Assembly (NCBI GenBank): GCA_029261795.1
Contig: JAJDAP010000138.1
Coordinates: 1-54,286, forward strand
Source of the DNA: Deltaproteobacteria bacterium
Lineage (GTDB): Bacteria; Myxococcota_A; UBA9160; UBA6930
Length of the DNA: 54,286 bases
Direction: 5' to 3'
Shown here: one piece after another, positions 34,817 to 44,089 of the stretch
How the letters are laid out: every line of letters begins with the position of its first letter
Position numbering within the stretch: the first letter of the stretch is position 1
The notes under the pieces: model-generated
What the model saw: only the letters and a program-made list of their open reading frames with translations
What the model was told of the DNA's origin: nothing
Database searches by the model: none
Position numbers and translations under genes: made by a program

Positions 34817-35506
34817 ATGAGTGTCGAGAACCGCGTCCGCCTGCTCCGTGCTCAAGACCTGTTCCGTGGAATCTCCGAGGAGGGGTTGCACGAACTCGCA
34901 GAATCCTGCCACGTCCAACACCTCAGCGAAAAGGAAGAGCTCTGCCACGAGGGTGACGATGGCAGCCAGATCTACCTGATCGTCGAAGGTGAGATCGCCG
35001 CCATGACCACAGGGCCCGATGGCGACGATGTGATGTTCTCGGTGATGCGAAGAGGCCAGCTCTGCGGCGAACTCGCCGTCTTCATGGGAGGCAAGCGCAC
35101 CGCGACGATGGTGGCACGGGCCGAAACGGAACTCCTGGTGATCAACCGCCGCGCGGTGGTGCCGTTCCTGCGGCACCATCCGGACGCTGCGCTCGAGATC
35201 ATCTCGGTGCTCTCCAGGCGCGTCATCCGATTGAGCCAGCAGGTCGCCGACGCGAGCTTCATGAACGTCCCATCGCGACTCGCCAAGAACCTGCTGCTCA
35301 CCATGCACGAGGTGGGCTACGAGACCGAGGCCGGCATCGTGATCGAGGGCTACACCCAGGGCGACCTGGGCCAGCTGATCATGGCCACACGCGAGAGTGT
35401 GAACAAGGTGATGGGCCGCTGGAACAAGGCGGGGATCGTGTCGATGAAGGGACGCGTGATCACCATTCACGACCTCGAAAGGCTCGCAGAGCAGGTCGAG
35501 AACTGA
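34817..35506 (+). CDS. Crp/Fnr-family transcriptional regulator
   Basis: A 229-residue regulator with an N-terminal cyclic-nucleotide-binding beta-roll (LFRGISEEGLHELAESC, then GDDGSQIYLIVEGEI and GQLCGELAVFMGGKRTATM), a long dimerisation helix (PDAALEIISVLSRRVIRLSQ), and a winged HTH (TQGDLGQLIMATRESVNKVM). The phosphate-binding cassette has GELAVF, then KRTATM with Arg in place, so cyclic-nucleotide binding is plausible. It lacks the N-terminal Cys cluster of Fnr. Target genes unknown. Convergent with the nitroreductase gene; the 29-bp gap has no obvious terminator. Confidence 0.88.
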   Translation: MSVENRVRLLRAQDLFRGISEEGLHELAESCHVQHLSEKEELCHEGDDGSQIYLIVEGEIAAMTTGPDGDDVMFSVMRRGQLCGELAVFMGGKRTATMVARAETELLVINRRAVVPFLRHHPDAALEIISVLSRRVIRLSQQVADASFMNVPSRLAKNLLLTMHEVGYETEAGIVIEGYTQGDLGQLIMATRESVNKVMGRWNKAGIVSMKGRVITIHDLERLAEQVEN

Positions 35507-35535
35507 GGTCAGTCGACGCCCAGCAATCGAACGTC

Positions 35536-36177
35536 CTAGCGTCGCTCGCCCCAGCGGTTCCAATAGGTGACTTCGGCTGCGGGCCTTCGCGCCGCCGGCC
35601 GCAGCTTGGCGTCCTTCATGTAGCCGACAGGAAGGAGCACGGTCTGGCTGACGCCCTCGGGAATCCCCAGCGCCCTTGCGGCCTCTTCTTCGTGGAGCAA
35701 CAACAGCGACGTCCAGGTCGAGCCGATCCGACGCGCTCGCAGCGCCACCATCAGCGACCAGGCGGCTGGCAACACGCTGCCGTAGTACGCCACCTGCATC
35801 GCAGGGCTCGCCGGATCCGGCCGGCCCTCGGCGCACACCAGTATCAGCGCCGGCATCTCGTGCAATCGCTCGGCTTGGGTCAACACCGTCGACTTCGGAC
35901 CTTGGCCTTCGGGCGCCGCGCTTCGATAGGCCGCGGTGGCTCGGCGGTACAACTCGGCCACGCGCCGCTTCGGTTCGGCCTCGGTCAGCACCAGGAAACG
36001 CCAGTTCTCGGCATCGCGGCCGGTCGGGGCCTGGGTCGCGACATCGATGCAGGACTCGATCACGCCGGGTTCGACGGGCCGCTCCCAATCGATTCGACGC
36101 CGAACCGAACGGGTCGTCGAGAGCGCGAGATCTACGGATGCGATATCGAGGGCGTCGTCGGACATGGCGTCTCTCAT
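35536..36177 (-). CDS. nitroreductase-family flavoprotein
   Basis: A 213-residue FMN-dependent nitroreductase-like protein. It has the N-terminal TTRSVRRRIDWERPV with the FMN-contacting Arg run, ATQAPTGRDAENWRFLVL, the central YYGSVLPAAWSLMVALRARRIGS split by the dimer core, and the C-terminal LLPVGYMKDAKLRP. The natural substrate is unknown. ATG at 36177 forms ATGA with the MFS stop, so the gene is coupled to the transporter; an internal ATG at 36165 is an alternative. Last gene of the aldo/keto reductase - MFS - nitroreductase operon. Confidence 0.85.
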   Translation of the reverse strand: MRDAMSDDALDIASVDLALSTTRSVRRRIDWERPVEPGVIESCIDVATQAPTGRDAENWRFLVLTEAEPKRRVAELYRRATAAYRSAAPEGQGPKSTVLTQAERLHEMPALILVCAEGRPDPASPAMQVAYYGSVLPAAWSLMVALRARRIGSTWTSLLLLHEEEAARALGIPEGVSQTVLLPVGYMKDAKLRPAARRPAAEVTYWNRWGERR

Positions 36178-37484
36178 CTCGGCTCGCGTGGCGAGGCGGC
36201 AATGCTACGGCTGAGTCGAGCGAAGCCCAACGTCGCGATCGTACTCAGGCCTGCGGCAAACAGCACGAAACCACCACCCCAACCTTCGAGCCCACCGAGA
36301 CTCAGGTAGAGCGCGATCCCGGCGAACGGAGCGAAGGCTCCGCGCACGCCGGTCAGGGTGGCATGGGCCCCCATGTAGAGGCCGGCGCGCTCGGGATGCG
36401 CGAAATCGTTGTGGCCCAGATTCCACGCCAGCGCGCCACCACCGCGGGCAAGGCCGAGCACCGCCCGGCCGAGCGCGATCGTCAGCAGGGAGCCGGTGAG
36501 AATCCCGACTCCCGTGGTTGCCTGGGAGACCACCCACAACCAGCTGTGGCGACTGCGGAACTCGGTGATGTGGACGCGGTCGATCCAGGCGGCGAACAGG
36601 GGCATCGTCAGCATCGCGAGCCCGATCGGAATGACCGTCGTTACGGCAATGCTGGTGGCGTAGTCGGCGGCGAGTTCTCGGGAGACCGCGTAGACCGCGA
36701 TCGGCTCCATCGTCATGTTCGAAGCGCCGAGCAGGAAGTGCCAGGCCTGGTAGCGCGTGAAGGCGGGATCCTCACGAAGGAGCCTGAAGAAACCGAGCCG
36801 GCGGCCCCGACCGTCGATTGCGCTGGCGCCGACCGGCGGCTCCCCGGGGCCTTCACCGCTCATCCGCACCCGTGAGAAACTGATCGCGCCGGCGCTGGCG
36901 ACGAGCGCGCCTAGCAAGTAGAGGGCCGCATACTCGTGCTCGTTTCGGTCGAGCCAGATGCCGCCGAGGGCCGCCATCGCGGTCATCACGAGCTGCGCTC
37001 GGAAGGTCAGCCGCCAGGTCACCCGCGCTCGGATCTCGCCCGGGTAGTTCTGGGTCCAGACGATGCTGCGCACCGTCTGGATCCCGCCCATCACGAGACG
37101 CCCCGCCACCATCGCGACGATGAGCCAGGAGCCGCCCCAACCGATGGTCGGAGCGAGGCCGACACTCGCCACCAACGCAACCAGGGTCGCCTGCAGCAGG
37201 ACCATCAACGGCACCTTGCGATGTCTTTGCGCCAGCCGCGCCCACAAGGCGCTCGAGAGATTCCCGAACATCGGAGCAGCAGTGACGAACGCGATCCAGA
37301 ACGGATGGACGGCGAAGACCTTGTCTGCGAGCACCCCGACGAAGCCCCCTTCGAGCAGGGCGTAGCCGACGGGCAACGTCAGGTCGGTAATGCGTTCGTA
37401 GCGAAATGCGGAAAGTGGGCCCGGCGCCAGGGCCGGACGGACCCAGCGGGAGCGTAGTTGGCGGGTCGGACCGGCTTCGCTCAC
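36174..37484 (-). CDS. major facilitator superfamily transporter
   Basis: A 436-residue membrane protein with about 12 hydrophobic segments and a large cytoplasmic loop in the middle (residues about 205-235, Gly/Arg-rich). MFS loop 2-3 motif appears as NLSSALWARLAQRHRKVP. Unusually few charged residues lie in the helices. The start is GTG at 37484, forming GTGA with the aldo/keto reductase stop, and the gene ends with ATGA into the nitroreductase. Direction of transport and substrate cannot be inferred. Confidence 0.82.
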   Translation of the reverse strand: MSEAGPTRQLRSRWVRPALAPGPLSAFRYERITDLTLPVGYALLEGGFVGVLADKVFAVHPFWIAFVTAAPMFGNLSSALWARLAQRHRKVPLMVLLQATLVALVASVGLAPTIGWGGSWLIVAMVAGRLVMGGIQTVRSIVWTQNYPGEIRARVTWRLTFRAQLVMTAMAALGGIWLDRNEHEYAALYLLGALVASAGAISFSRVRMSGEGPGEPPVGASAIDGRGRRLGFFRLLREDPAFTRYQAWHFLLGASNMTMEPIAVYAVSRELAADYATSIAVTTVIPIGLAMLTMPLFAAWIDRVHITEFRSRHSWLWVVSQATTGVGILTGSLLTIALGRAVLGLARGGGALAWNLGHNDFAHPERAGLYMGAHATLTGVRGAFAPFAGIALYLSLGGLEGWGGGFVLFAAGLSTIATLGFARLSRSIAASPREPR

Positions 37485-38695
37485 CCGCGCAGAAGCTGGG
37501 GAAGCCGCGCCGTCAGCTCACGGATGGGCAACCCATGGGGACACGCGGTGGCACAGGGCGAACCGTCGCAGCCTGCGCAGGCATCGAGGCCGAGGCCCGC
37601 CTGCTCGAGCGCGGCGATCGCCAGCGAGGGGAGCTCGTAGTCTTCGACGTACATCCGAGCGCGCAACACATCGGGAATCGAGACACCGGCGGGGCAGGCA
37701 CCAGCGCAGCCGTCACAGCCGTACCGGCACTGGCTGGCTTCGGTCTTGCGCGCATAACGTGCCAGCAGCGCCGCATCCTGGCGGTGCGCCGTTTCCCAGC
37801 CGGAAGCGCCCAGAAATTCGTCGATCTGGGCCGTGCTTCGCATCGTCACGACCAGCCCGTCGACCAGGCCTCCCGCCAGCACCCAGCGGAAGGCCGCCTG
37901 GGCAAAGGTGGCGCCGCTACCTTCGTAGGGCCGCATGTCGTTCAGCTTGGCACCACGCAGCGTCTTCATCGCCACCACCCCGATGCCCTTGCTGCGCGCC
38001 TTCGCGAGCACGCGCGGAAGATCCGGCTGCACGGCGACGAAGTCGAAACGTCCGGTGAACCGCTGGTAGAACGCAGGGTCCTGCCCGAAGTTATGCGCCA
38101 CCAGGATTGCGTCGACGAGGTCTTCATCGATCGCGGCATCGAGGCACTCGACGAGCTTCCCCCCGTGTCCGGACATGCCGGTGAAACGGATCTTCCCCTG
38201 GGCCTTCGCCCTGCTCGCGAACTCGAACCATTCCGCGTTTCGCAGCCGGTCCAGGTCGTTCACCGCGTGATTCAGGTAGAAGTCGACATGGTCGGTGCGG
38301 AGCCTGCGCAGGCTCCCCTCCAACGCCTCGAAGAGATCTGCGCGGTTGCTGCGGCGGCGGGCCATGGTCTTCGTCGTGATCACCACCTCATCGCGACGAC
38401 CGGCGAGCCCGCGGCCCAGGGTCTCCTCGGCTCGACCACTCTGGTAGTCCTCGGCGGTATCGAAGTACGTGATGCCGCGATCCAGCGCGTGGTGGACCAA
38501 CCCGACATCTCCGGAGAGCGCGCTCGTGCCGAACGAAATGTCCGGTATTTCGAGCCCGGTCCGGCCGAGCGGAACCCGCTTGCGAACGGTCGGAGAGCCC
38601 GCCGGTTCGGGCGCGGCGACTCCGGCCAGTGGCAATAGCGCTGGCGCCAGCCCTAGCGCGGCAGCTCGACGTAGGAGTTCGCGGCGGTCGAACAT
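37481..38695 (-). CDS. Tat-exported aldo/keto reductase with C-terminal cysteine-rich (Fe-S-like) domain
   Basis: A 404-residue protein. Its N-terminus carries a twin-arginine-like motif (DRRELLRRAA) and a hydrophobic stretch ending in Ala, suggesting Tat export. An aldo/keto reductase barrel follows with the full catalytic tetrad: Asp79, Tyr84 (FDTAEDYQSG), Lys109 and His143. Instead of ending there, a C-terminal tail of about 60 residues has two Cys clusters, CRYGCDGCAGACPAG and CAGCDGSPCATACPHG, as in 4Fe-4S ferredoxin-like domains. Related proteins are annotated as AKR/4Fe-4S fusions. ATG at 38695 follows GGAGGAAAGCC; an earlier in-frame start lacks a ribosome-binding site. First gene of the operon with MFS and nitroreductase. 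Confidence 0.86.
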   Translation of the reverse strand: MFDRRELLRRAAALGLAPALLPLAGVAAPEPAGSPTVRKRVPLGRTGLEIPDISFGTSALSGDVGLVHHALDRGITYFDTAEDYQSGRAEETLGRGLAGRRDEVVITTKTMARRRSNRADLFEALEGSLRRLRTDHVDFYLNHAVNDLDRLRNAEWFEFASRAKAQGKIRFTGMSGHGGKLVECLDAAIDEDLVDAILVAHNFGQDPAFYQRFTGRFDFVAVQPDLPRVLAKARSKGIGVVAMKTLRGAKLNDMRPYEGSGATFAQAAFRWVLAGGLVDGLVVTMRSTAQIDEFLGASGWETAHRQDAALLARYARKTEASQCRYGCDGCAGACPAGVSIPDVLRARMYVEDYELPSLAIAALEQAGLGLDACAGCDGSPCATACPHGLPIRELTARLPQLLRG

Positions 38696-38905
38696 GGCTT
38701 TCCTCCTGCTCGCGGCCAGTCTAGAGCGCATCTCGAGAACCCTCCCGTCATCGGGCGCGCGCCTTCGGCCGGCACCGGATCGGCGAGAGAAAACCGTGCG
38801 AAATTCAATAGTTAAGAGAATCGATCAGTTAGCCCTCCAGTTGCCGGTGCGGGTCGTCGAAGCAGCGAAGACACCGCATCACCTACTCATTGGGGAGGAC
38901 TCCCC

Positions 38906-39337
38906 GTGGTGGAACGCGTCTACGACCCCGGGCCCTCATTCACGATCACGGCAGCCATGCCGGATCGGATCGCCGAGATCGGCCCGCGCGCGCGGCCACG
39001 GCAGCGGCCCGAAGCCGATCCTTTCGAGTGGCGGGAACTCGCCCTCGTCGCGGCGCTCGCGATGCTGCTCGGCTTCGCAAACGGCGCCATCGCGGTGGTC
39101 GGCACGTCAGAAGCGTCGTCGCCGGACGCGAGCGTCGTCGAGGACATGGAGACCGGCGCAGCGGGCAGCCTCGAGTCCGACGCGCTCAGGGGCTCGCTCT
39201 GGCGCCCTGAAGGCTCGATCGCCGTGCGACCGCTCCGCGACCTTCAGCCGGTTCTCTGGCAGCCCCACGGCGCGAACGTCGAAACCACCGGGCCGCTCGC
39301 CGCCCGGACCGTGGAACGCGTACCCGCTCGCAACTAA
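38906..39337 (+). CDS. small single-pass membrane protein of unknown function
   Basis: A 143-residue protein from GTG at 38906 behind GGGGAGGA with seven-base spacing. A basic N-terminal third (ARPRQRPEADPFEW) leads to one membrane helix (LALVAALAMLLGFANGAIAV), followed by an acidic then neutral periplasmic tail. No family recognised. Codon use looks coding, and the strong ribosome-binding site supports translation. The upstream gap (38696-38905) has an AT-rich patch near 38796-38835, probably promoter for one or both directions. Its TAA overlaps the RND stop in CTAA. Confidence 0.6.
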   Translation: MVERVYDPGPSFTITAAMPDRIAEIGPRARPRQRPEADPFEWRELALVAALAMLLGFANGAIAVVGTSEASSPDASVVEDMETGAAGSLESDALRGSLWRPEGSIAVRPLRDLQPVLWQPHGANVETTGPLAARTVERVPARN

Positions 39338-42300
39338 CGTGCGCTCGCGGCGTCCTCGGCCCAGCCTTCGCTCGTCCCAGCAGCTGCCTCGGCACTGTCT
39401 GCCGCCTCCTGGTCGGCCTGGGCAGCCGCGATTCGCTCCGCTGCACGTCGGCGCCTCTGTCCCTGGAACAGCAGGCCGATGTCTTCCATCACGACATAGG
39501 AGCACGGCACCACGAACAGCGTGATCGCGCTCGAGAACACGACGCCGAATGCCAGCGAGACCGCCATCGGGATCATGAAGCGGGCCGACATGCTGTCCTC
39601 GAGCATCATCGGCGTCAGACCTGCGAAGGTCGTCAGCGAGGTCAGCATGATTGCGCGGAAGCGGCGCCCGGCCGCATCGCGTACCGCCTCGCCCAGCCGG
39701 GCCCCCTTCTCTCTCAGCCGGTTCACCTGGTCCACCAGGACCAGGCTGGAGTTGACGACGACACCGGACAGCGCCACGAACCCGATGATCGAATACATGC
39801 TGAAGTCGTAGCCGAGCAACAGATGCCCGAAGACTGCGCCGACCAGGCCGAACGGGATGGCCGTCATGATGATCAACGGCTGCCAATAGGAACGCAGCGG
39901 AACCGCGAGCAGGGCGTAGATGATCAGGAGCGCGATGATCTGACCGCGCACCATGGCATTCATGAAGTCGCGCTGCTCGGCCTGCTCGCCTTCGAACTCG
40001 AAGTGGATTCCGGGATAGCGTTGTTGAATCGCCGGCAGCGCGGCGCTGGTCAGATCCTCCACGATCTCGTTGGCGTTACCGAGGGCGACGTCGACATCCG
40101 CGGTTACCGTGACGACGCGTTGGCGGTCTACCCGACGAATCGCCGAGAACCCCTCGCCAACCTCGACGGAAGCGACGCTCGAGAACGGTACCGCCAGCCC
40201 TTCCGAAGTGCGGATTCGCATCGACTCCACTTCGGCGAGCGAGCGCCGCTCGGCCTCCGGGTAGCGAACCATCACCGCGACGTCGTCGCGGCCGCGTTGG
40301 ATACGCTGGACCTCCTCACCCTGGAAGGCCTGGCGCACCTGGCGCCCGATATCGGCGATCGACAAGCCGAGCGCTTCCGCCGACGGGAGTACGCGGTACT
40401 GGAGTTCACGCTTTCCGGTTCGGAAGGAATCCGCCACGTCGTAGACGCCGGGATAGGCCACCAGCCTCTCCTTCAGCGCTGCCGCCGCCCCGCGTAGTTC
40501 TTCCAGATCACTGCCGCGCAGCTCGATTTCGACCGGCTTGCCCGCGGAGATCATCGTGTTGTGGAACGACAACTCCGTCGCGCCGGGGATCGATCCCGCG
40601 GCCTCGCGCCAGCGACGCTGCATTTCATCCGTACCGAGGTCCCGCCATTCGGAGTCGACCATCTCGATCTGTACTTCGCCGAGGTTTGCCGAACTCCCGC
40701 CACCCCGTCCGAGCCGGCCGCCCGGCATCTGCGATTGCGCCTTGCGGAAAGGCTGCTCTCCCATCGATGCCAGGGAGTGGCGAAAGATGCTGCCGTGTTC
40801 CATGTCGCGGCCGGCATCCGCTTCGGCTTGGACCCGACCCGCCGCCTGTTCGAGCTGTCGAATGGCGGCGGCGGTGACGTGGGCGGGCGTGCCGGGCACC
40901 ATCGTGAGGTCGGCCACGATCACGTCGCCTTCTACCGGCTCCTGGAACGTGAAGCGCAGCCAGCCTCCGGCCAACAACCCGAGCGTGATCAGCAGCAGTG
41001 CCCCCGCACTCGCGAGTGTCAGGTAGCGCCATTCGAGCGAGCGCTCGAGCATCGGCTTGTAGCGATACTCGATGACGTGATCGAGCCATCCGGAAACCGA
41101 GGTCTGCACCCGGCGCCAGGCGATCGAGGCGGGCCGAACCGGCTTCGAGTCCAAGCCCTTCCGCGTGTGCCCGAGGTGTGCCGGGAGCACCCACATCGCC
41201 TCGATGAGCGAGAAGACGAGACACGCGATCACGATGATCGGCAGTACTCGGGTGAAGCGGCCCATTGCGCCGGGGATGAATAACATCGGAGCGAAGGCTG
41301 CAATCGTCGTCGCCACTCCGAAAACGACCGGAACCGCGATTCCCTGGGCGCCGCGGATCGCGCCTTCGAGTGCCTCGCCGGTTCGCTGGTGTTCGGTGTA
41401 GGTGTTCTCGCCGACGACGATGGCGTCGTCGACCACGATCCCGAGCACGACGATGAAGGCGAGCAACGAGATCCAGTTGATCGTCATGTCGAGTGCCGGC
41501 ATGATGGCGACGGCACCGAGGAACGCGATCGGGATTCCGAGACCCACCCACAGGGCGAGACGAAGTCGCAGGAACAGGGCGAGCACGAGGATCACCAGGA
41601 GGAAGCCGCCGCGGGCGTTCCGGACCATCGAACCGAGGCGTTCCTTCAGATAGTTCGCGCCGTTCTGCCAGACCGTGATCTGGAGGCCTTCGGGAAGATC
41701 GGCCTGGATCTGATCGACATACGCCACCGCCGCATCGGCAACTTCGAGGAGCTTCTGGTCTCCGACACGAAACACCGTGACGAGCGCGCCGGGTTGGCCG
41801 TCGAACGTCGCGCGTTGATCGGTCTCTGCGAATGAATCGGACACCTGCGCCACGTCGCCGACCAGGAGTCGGGTGCCATCCGGGCGCGTCACGACAGGGA
41901 TCGCGGCGAAGGACCCGCCGTTGTAGGCCTGGCCACGCGCACGCAGCAGGATCTCGCCGCCTTCGGCTCGGACCACGCCGCCGGGGAGATCGACGGAGGA
42001 GGTCTGCACGGCGCGGACGACGTGATCGAAGGTCAGGCCGAACCGATCGAGCTGCGATTCGGAGACTTCGATCGAAACTTCGTAGGGGCGAACCGAATCG
42101 AGCGAGACCTCGGTGATCTCGGGCAGCGCTGCCAGATCGTCCCGCAGCTGCTCGCCGATCTGCTTGAGGGTCCACTCGTCGGTGTCGCCGGCGATCGCGA
42201 TGGAGAGCACTTGCTTGCCGATCTCGGCCTGGCGCACCACGGGCCGCTCGGCCTCGTCGGGCAGGTTGTCGATGGCATCGACCCGCGCGCGGATGTCGGC

Positions 42301-42618
42301 CAAGCGACGGCTCACGTCTTCCCCCGCGAGCAACTCGATGAGGATGCTGGCGCTGCCTTCGGAAGCGGTGGAACTGACCTTCTTGACGCCGGGCAGTCCC
42401 GTCAGCGCTTCTTCCACGCGGATCGCGACGGCTTGCTCGACTTCTTCCGGGGCCGCACCCGGATACGGAACCGACACCGTGATGATGTCGAGATCCACCT
42501 CGGGCACCATCTCCTGGCCGAGGATCGGAATCGTCAGCAGGCCGCCCACGACGAGCAGCGCCATCAGCAGGTTTGCGGCGACGTGGTTCCGTGCGAACCA
42601 CTCGATGGTTCCGTTCAC
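39334..42618 (-). CDS. RND efflux permease, second copy (TM10 Lys absent)
   Basis: A 1094-residue RND permease with longer periplasmic loops than the first (1548-4670). The TM1 region is NHVAANLLMALLVVGGLLTI. TM4 keeps the aspartate pair in GIVVDDAIVVGENTY. TM10 reads ALSGVVVNSSLVLVDQ, without the lysine used by AcrB-type pumps, so it belongs to a different HAE1 subfamily and may couple protons through other residues. The C-terminal 45 residues are an Ala/Glu/Gln-rich cytoplasmic tail. GTG at 42618 forms GTGA with the adaptor stop. No outer-membrane factor follows. Confidence 0.9.
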   Translation of the reverse strand: MNGTIEWFARNHVAANLLMALLVVGGLLTIPILGQEMVPEVDLDIITVSVPYPGAAPEEVEQAVAIRVEEALTGLPGVKKVSSTASEGSASILIELLAGEDVSRRLADIRARVDAIDNLPDEAERPVVRQAEIGKQVLSIAIAGDTDEWTLKQIGEQLRDDLAALPEITEVSLDSVRPYEVSIEVSESQLDRFGLTFDHVVRAVQTSSVDLPGGVVRAEGGEILLRARGQAYNGGSFAAIPVVTRPDGTRLLVGDVAQVSDSFAETDQRATFDGQPGALVTVFRVGDQKLLEVADAAVAYVDQIQADLPEGLQITVWQNGANYLKERLGSMVRNARGGFLLVILVLALFLRLRLALWVGLGIPIAFLGAVAIMPALDMTINWISLLAFIVVLGIVVDDAIVVGENTYTEHQRTGEALEGAIRGAQGIAVPVVFGVATTIAAFAPMLFIPGAMGRFTRVLPIIVIACLVFSLIEAMWVLPAHLGHTRKGLDSKPVRPASIAWRRVQTSVSGWLDHVIEYRYKPMLERSLEWRYLTLASAGALLLITLGLLAGGWLRFTFQEPVEGDVIVADLTMVPGTPAHVTAAAIRQLEQAAGRVQAEADAGRDMEHGSIFRHSLASMGEQPFRKAQSQMPGGRLGRGGGSSANLGEVQIEMVDSEWRDLGTDEMQRRWREAAGSIPGATELSFHNTMISAGKPVEIELRGSDLEELRGAAAALKERLVAYPGVYDVADSFRTGKRELQYRVLPSAEALGLSIADIGRQVRQAFQGEEVQRIQRGRDDVAVMVRYPEAERRSLAEVESMRIRTSEGLAVPFSSVASVEVGEGFSAIRRVDRQRVVTVTADVDVALGNANEIVEDLTSAALPAIQQRYPGIHFEFEGEQAEQRDFMNAMVRGQIIALLIIYALLAVPLRSYWQPLIIMTAIPFGLVGAVFGHLLLGYDFSMYSIIGFVALSGVVVNSSLVLVDQVNRLREKGARLGEAVRDAAGRRFRAIMLTSLTTFAGLTPMMLEDSMSARFMIPMAVSLAFGVVFSSAITLFVVPCSYVVMEDIGLLFQGQRRRRAAERIAAAQADQEAADSAEAAAGTSEGWAEDAASAR

Positions 42619-43892
42619 GAGGCCTCACCCTGTTTGGCAGGAGCAGTGGCCGGCTTGGCCGCCGGTTCGGCGACTCTCGGTGCTTCGGCGACTTTCGCCG
42701 TTTCGGCGACGCGGACCAACATTCCCTCGACCACGACCGGGGGTGGCGTAGCGCAGACGCGTTCGCCCACCTCGAGGCCCTCGGATAGCCAGACCCGTTC
42801 GCCCTCGGCGCGCAGCACCGCTACGGCACGGCGGCGCAGCCGCGAATCCTCGTCGACCACCAGTACTTCTCCAGCCGGGCGAAGCGCGGCACGCGGAATC
42901 TCGACGACATCGATGAGCGGGCGACCCACGATACTCGCTTCCACGAAGAGCCCCATCGTCAGCGGCGGACCGGACTCGGGAGCCTGGGGATTCGCAATCC
43001 TGGCCACCACGTTCACCATGCGGGTTCGGTCGTCGAGGGCACCCTCGACGCGAACGATCTCGCCGATCCAGGTCGCGTCTTCACCGGCCTGCGGCGCACG
43101 GAGCACGACCCGAGGACCGCGTCGCGGCGCTTCCGGCAACCCGATGGCTTCGAGACCTCCAGCGCTGATTCGGTCGTCGCGGCCGGGTTCGGCCTGCGCG
43201 ATGTCGAGAAAGACCAGCTCCGCAGCGGGAACCGGAAGCCGGACCTCTGCCGCATCCGTGGCGAAGATGGCGGCGAGCGAGCTCCCCCGGTTGACGAACT
43301 GGCCCAGCTCCGCGGTGCGGCCGCGAACCCGGCCCGAGAAGGGAGCGCGCACGCGGGTGCGGCCGAGATCGAGCTCGGCCTGGACCAACTGAGCTCGCGC
43401 GTCGCGCAGGTTCGCTGCGGCGATGCCCGCATTGCTGATGGCTTCTTCGAGCTTTGCGGTACTCGAAGCCCCTCGCTTGCGCAGACGCTCCACACGGTTC
43501 AGTGTCGCCTGCGACAGCGAGAGCTGGCTCTCCGCGCGTTCCACGCCGGCACGCGCGCGCTCGGCGGTTGCCTCGTGGTCGCGTGGTTCGATGCGCAGCA
43601 ATTCCTCGTCCGCGTCGAAGAAGGCGCCCGCCTCGAAGCGCGGCGAGACCCAGACCACGCGGCCGCTCACCTCGGCCACCAGATCGCTCTCGATCCGTGG
43701 CGTCACGGTTCCGTTGGCATGGATCTGGGGACGCGCCGTGGTCGGCGCCGCCGTTACGACGCGAACCGCCGGGTGCTTGCCCTCGAGTTCCTGGGGCACC
43801 GCCTTGGGACTGATGAGGACGAGGGCCGTGGTAAAGAGCAACGCAATGGCCAACACGGCGATGGGCGCCGAGGCCTTGAGCTCGAGCTTCAT
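42615..43892 (-). CDS. RND periplasmic adaptor (HlyD/AcrA family), second copy
   Basis: A 425-residue membrane-fusion protein partnering the 39334-42618 permease. An N-terminal membrane anchor (APIAVLAIALLFTTALVLIS) is followed by a split lipoyl domain, a coiled-coil hairpin (RAESQLSLSQATLNRVERLR) and VRAPFSGRVRGRTAELGQFV. A beta-barrel (about 280-350) and a low-complexity Ala/Pro/Val tail complete it. No lipobox Cys, so it is membrane-anchored rather than a lipoprotein. ATG at 43892 has AAGGAA upstream. Divergent from tetR across 197 bp containing the palindrome at 44050-44059. Confidence 0.9.
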   Translation of the reverse strand: MKLELKASAPIAVLAIALLFTTALVLISPKAVPQELEGKHPAVRVVTAAPTTARPQIHANGTVTPRIESDLVAEVSGRVVWVSPRFEAGAFFDADEELLRIEPRDHEATAERARAGVERAESQLSLSQATLNRVERLRKRGASSTAKLEEAISNAGIAAANLRDARAQLVQAELDLGRTRVRAPFSGRVRGRTAELGQFVNRGSSLAAIFATDAAEVRLPVPAAELVFLDIAQAEPGRDDRISAGGLEAIGLPEAPRRGPRVVLRAPQAGEDATWIGEIVRVEGALDDRTRMVNVVARIANPQAPESGPPLTMGLFVEASIVGRPLIDVVEIPRAALRPAGEVLVVDEDSRLRRRAVAVLRAEGERVWLSEGLEVGERVCATPPPVVVEGMLVRVAETAKVAEAPRVAEPAAKPATAPAKQGEAS

Positions 43893-44049
43893 GGGGGGAT
43901 TCCTTGGCGGGCGGCGTAGCGATCCGGGTCCGAAGATCCCGGTCGGTCGCAATTCACTGGCAACTCTGGTCCTATCGGCCGACCCGGGCCCGGACCTGAA
44001 CCCTGGGAAGCCCCCGGATTCGTGGGTGAAATCGGCGCACAGAGGCCGC

Positions 44050-44059
44050 CCTGATCAGG
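44050..44059. promoter_or_regulatory. possible TetR operator
   Basis: CCTGATCAGG is a perfect 10-bp dyad 31 bases before the tetR start and in the gap shared with the divergent RND operon. TetR-family proteins commonly bind such dyads between divergent genes. The function is unproven. Confidence 0.35.
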
Positions 44060-44089
44060 TACGCTGGACATCCGTAAATGAGGTGTCCC

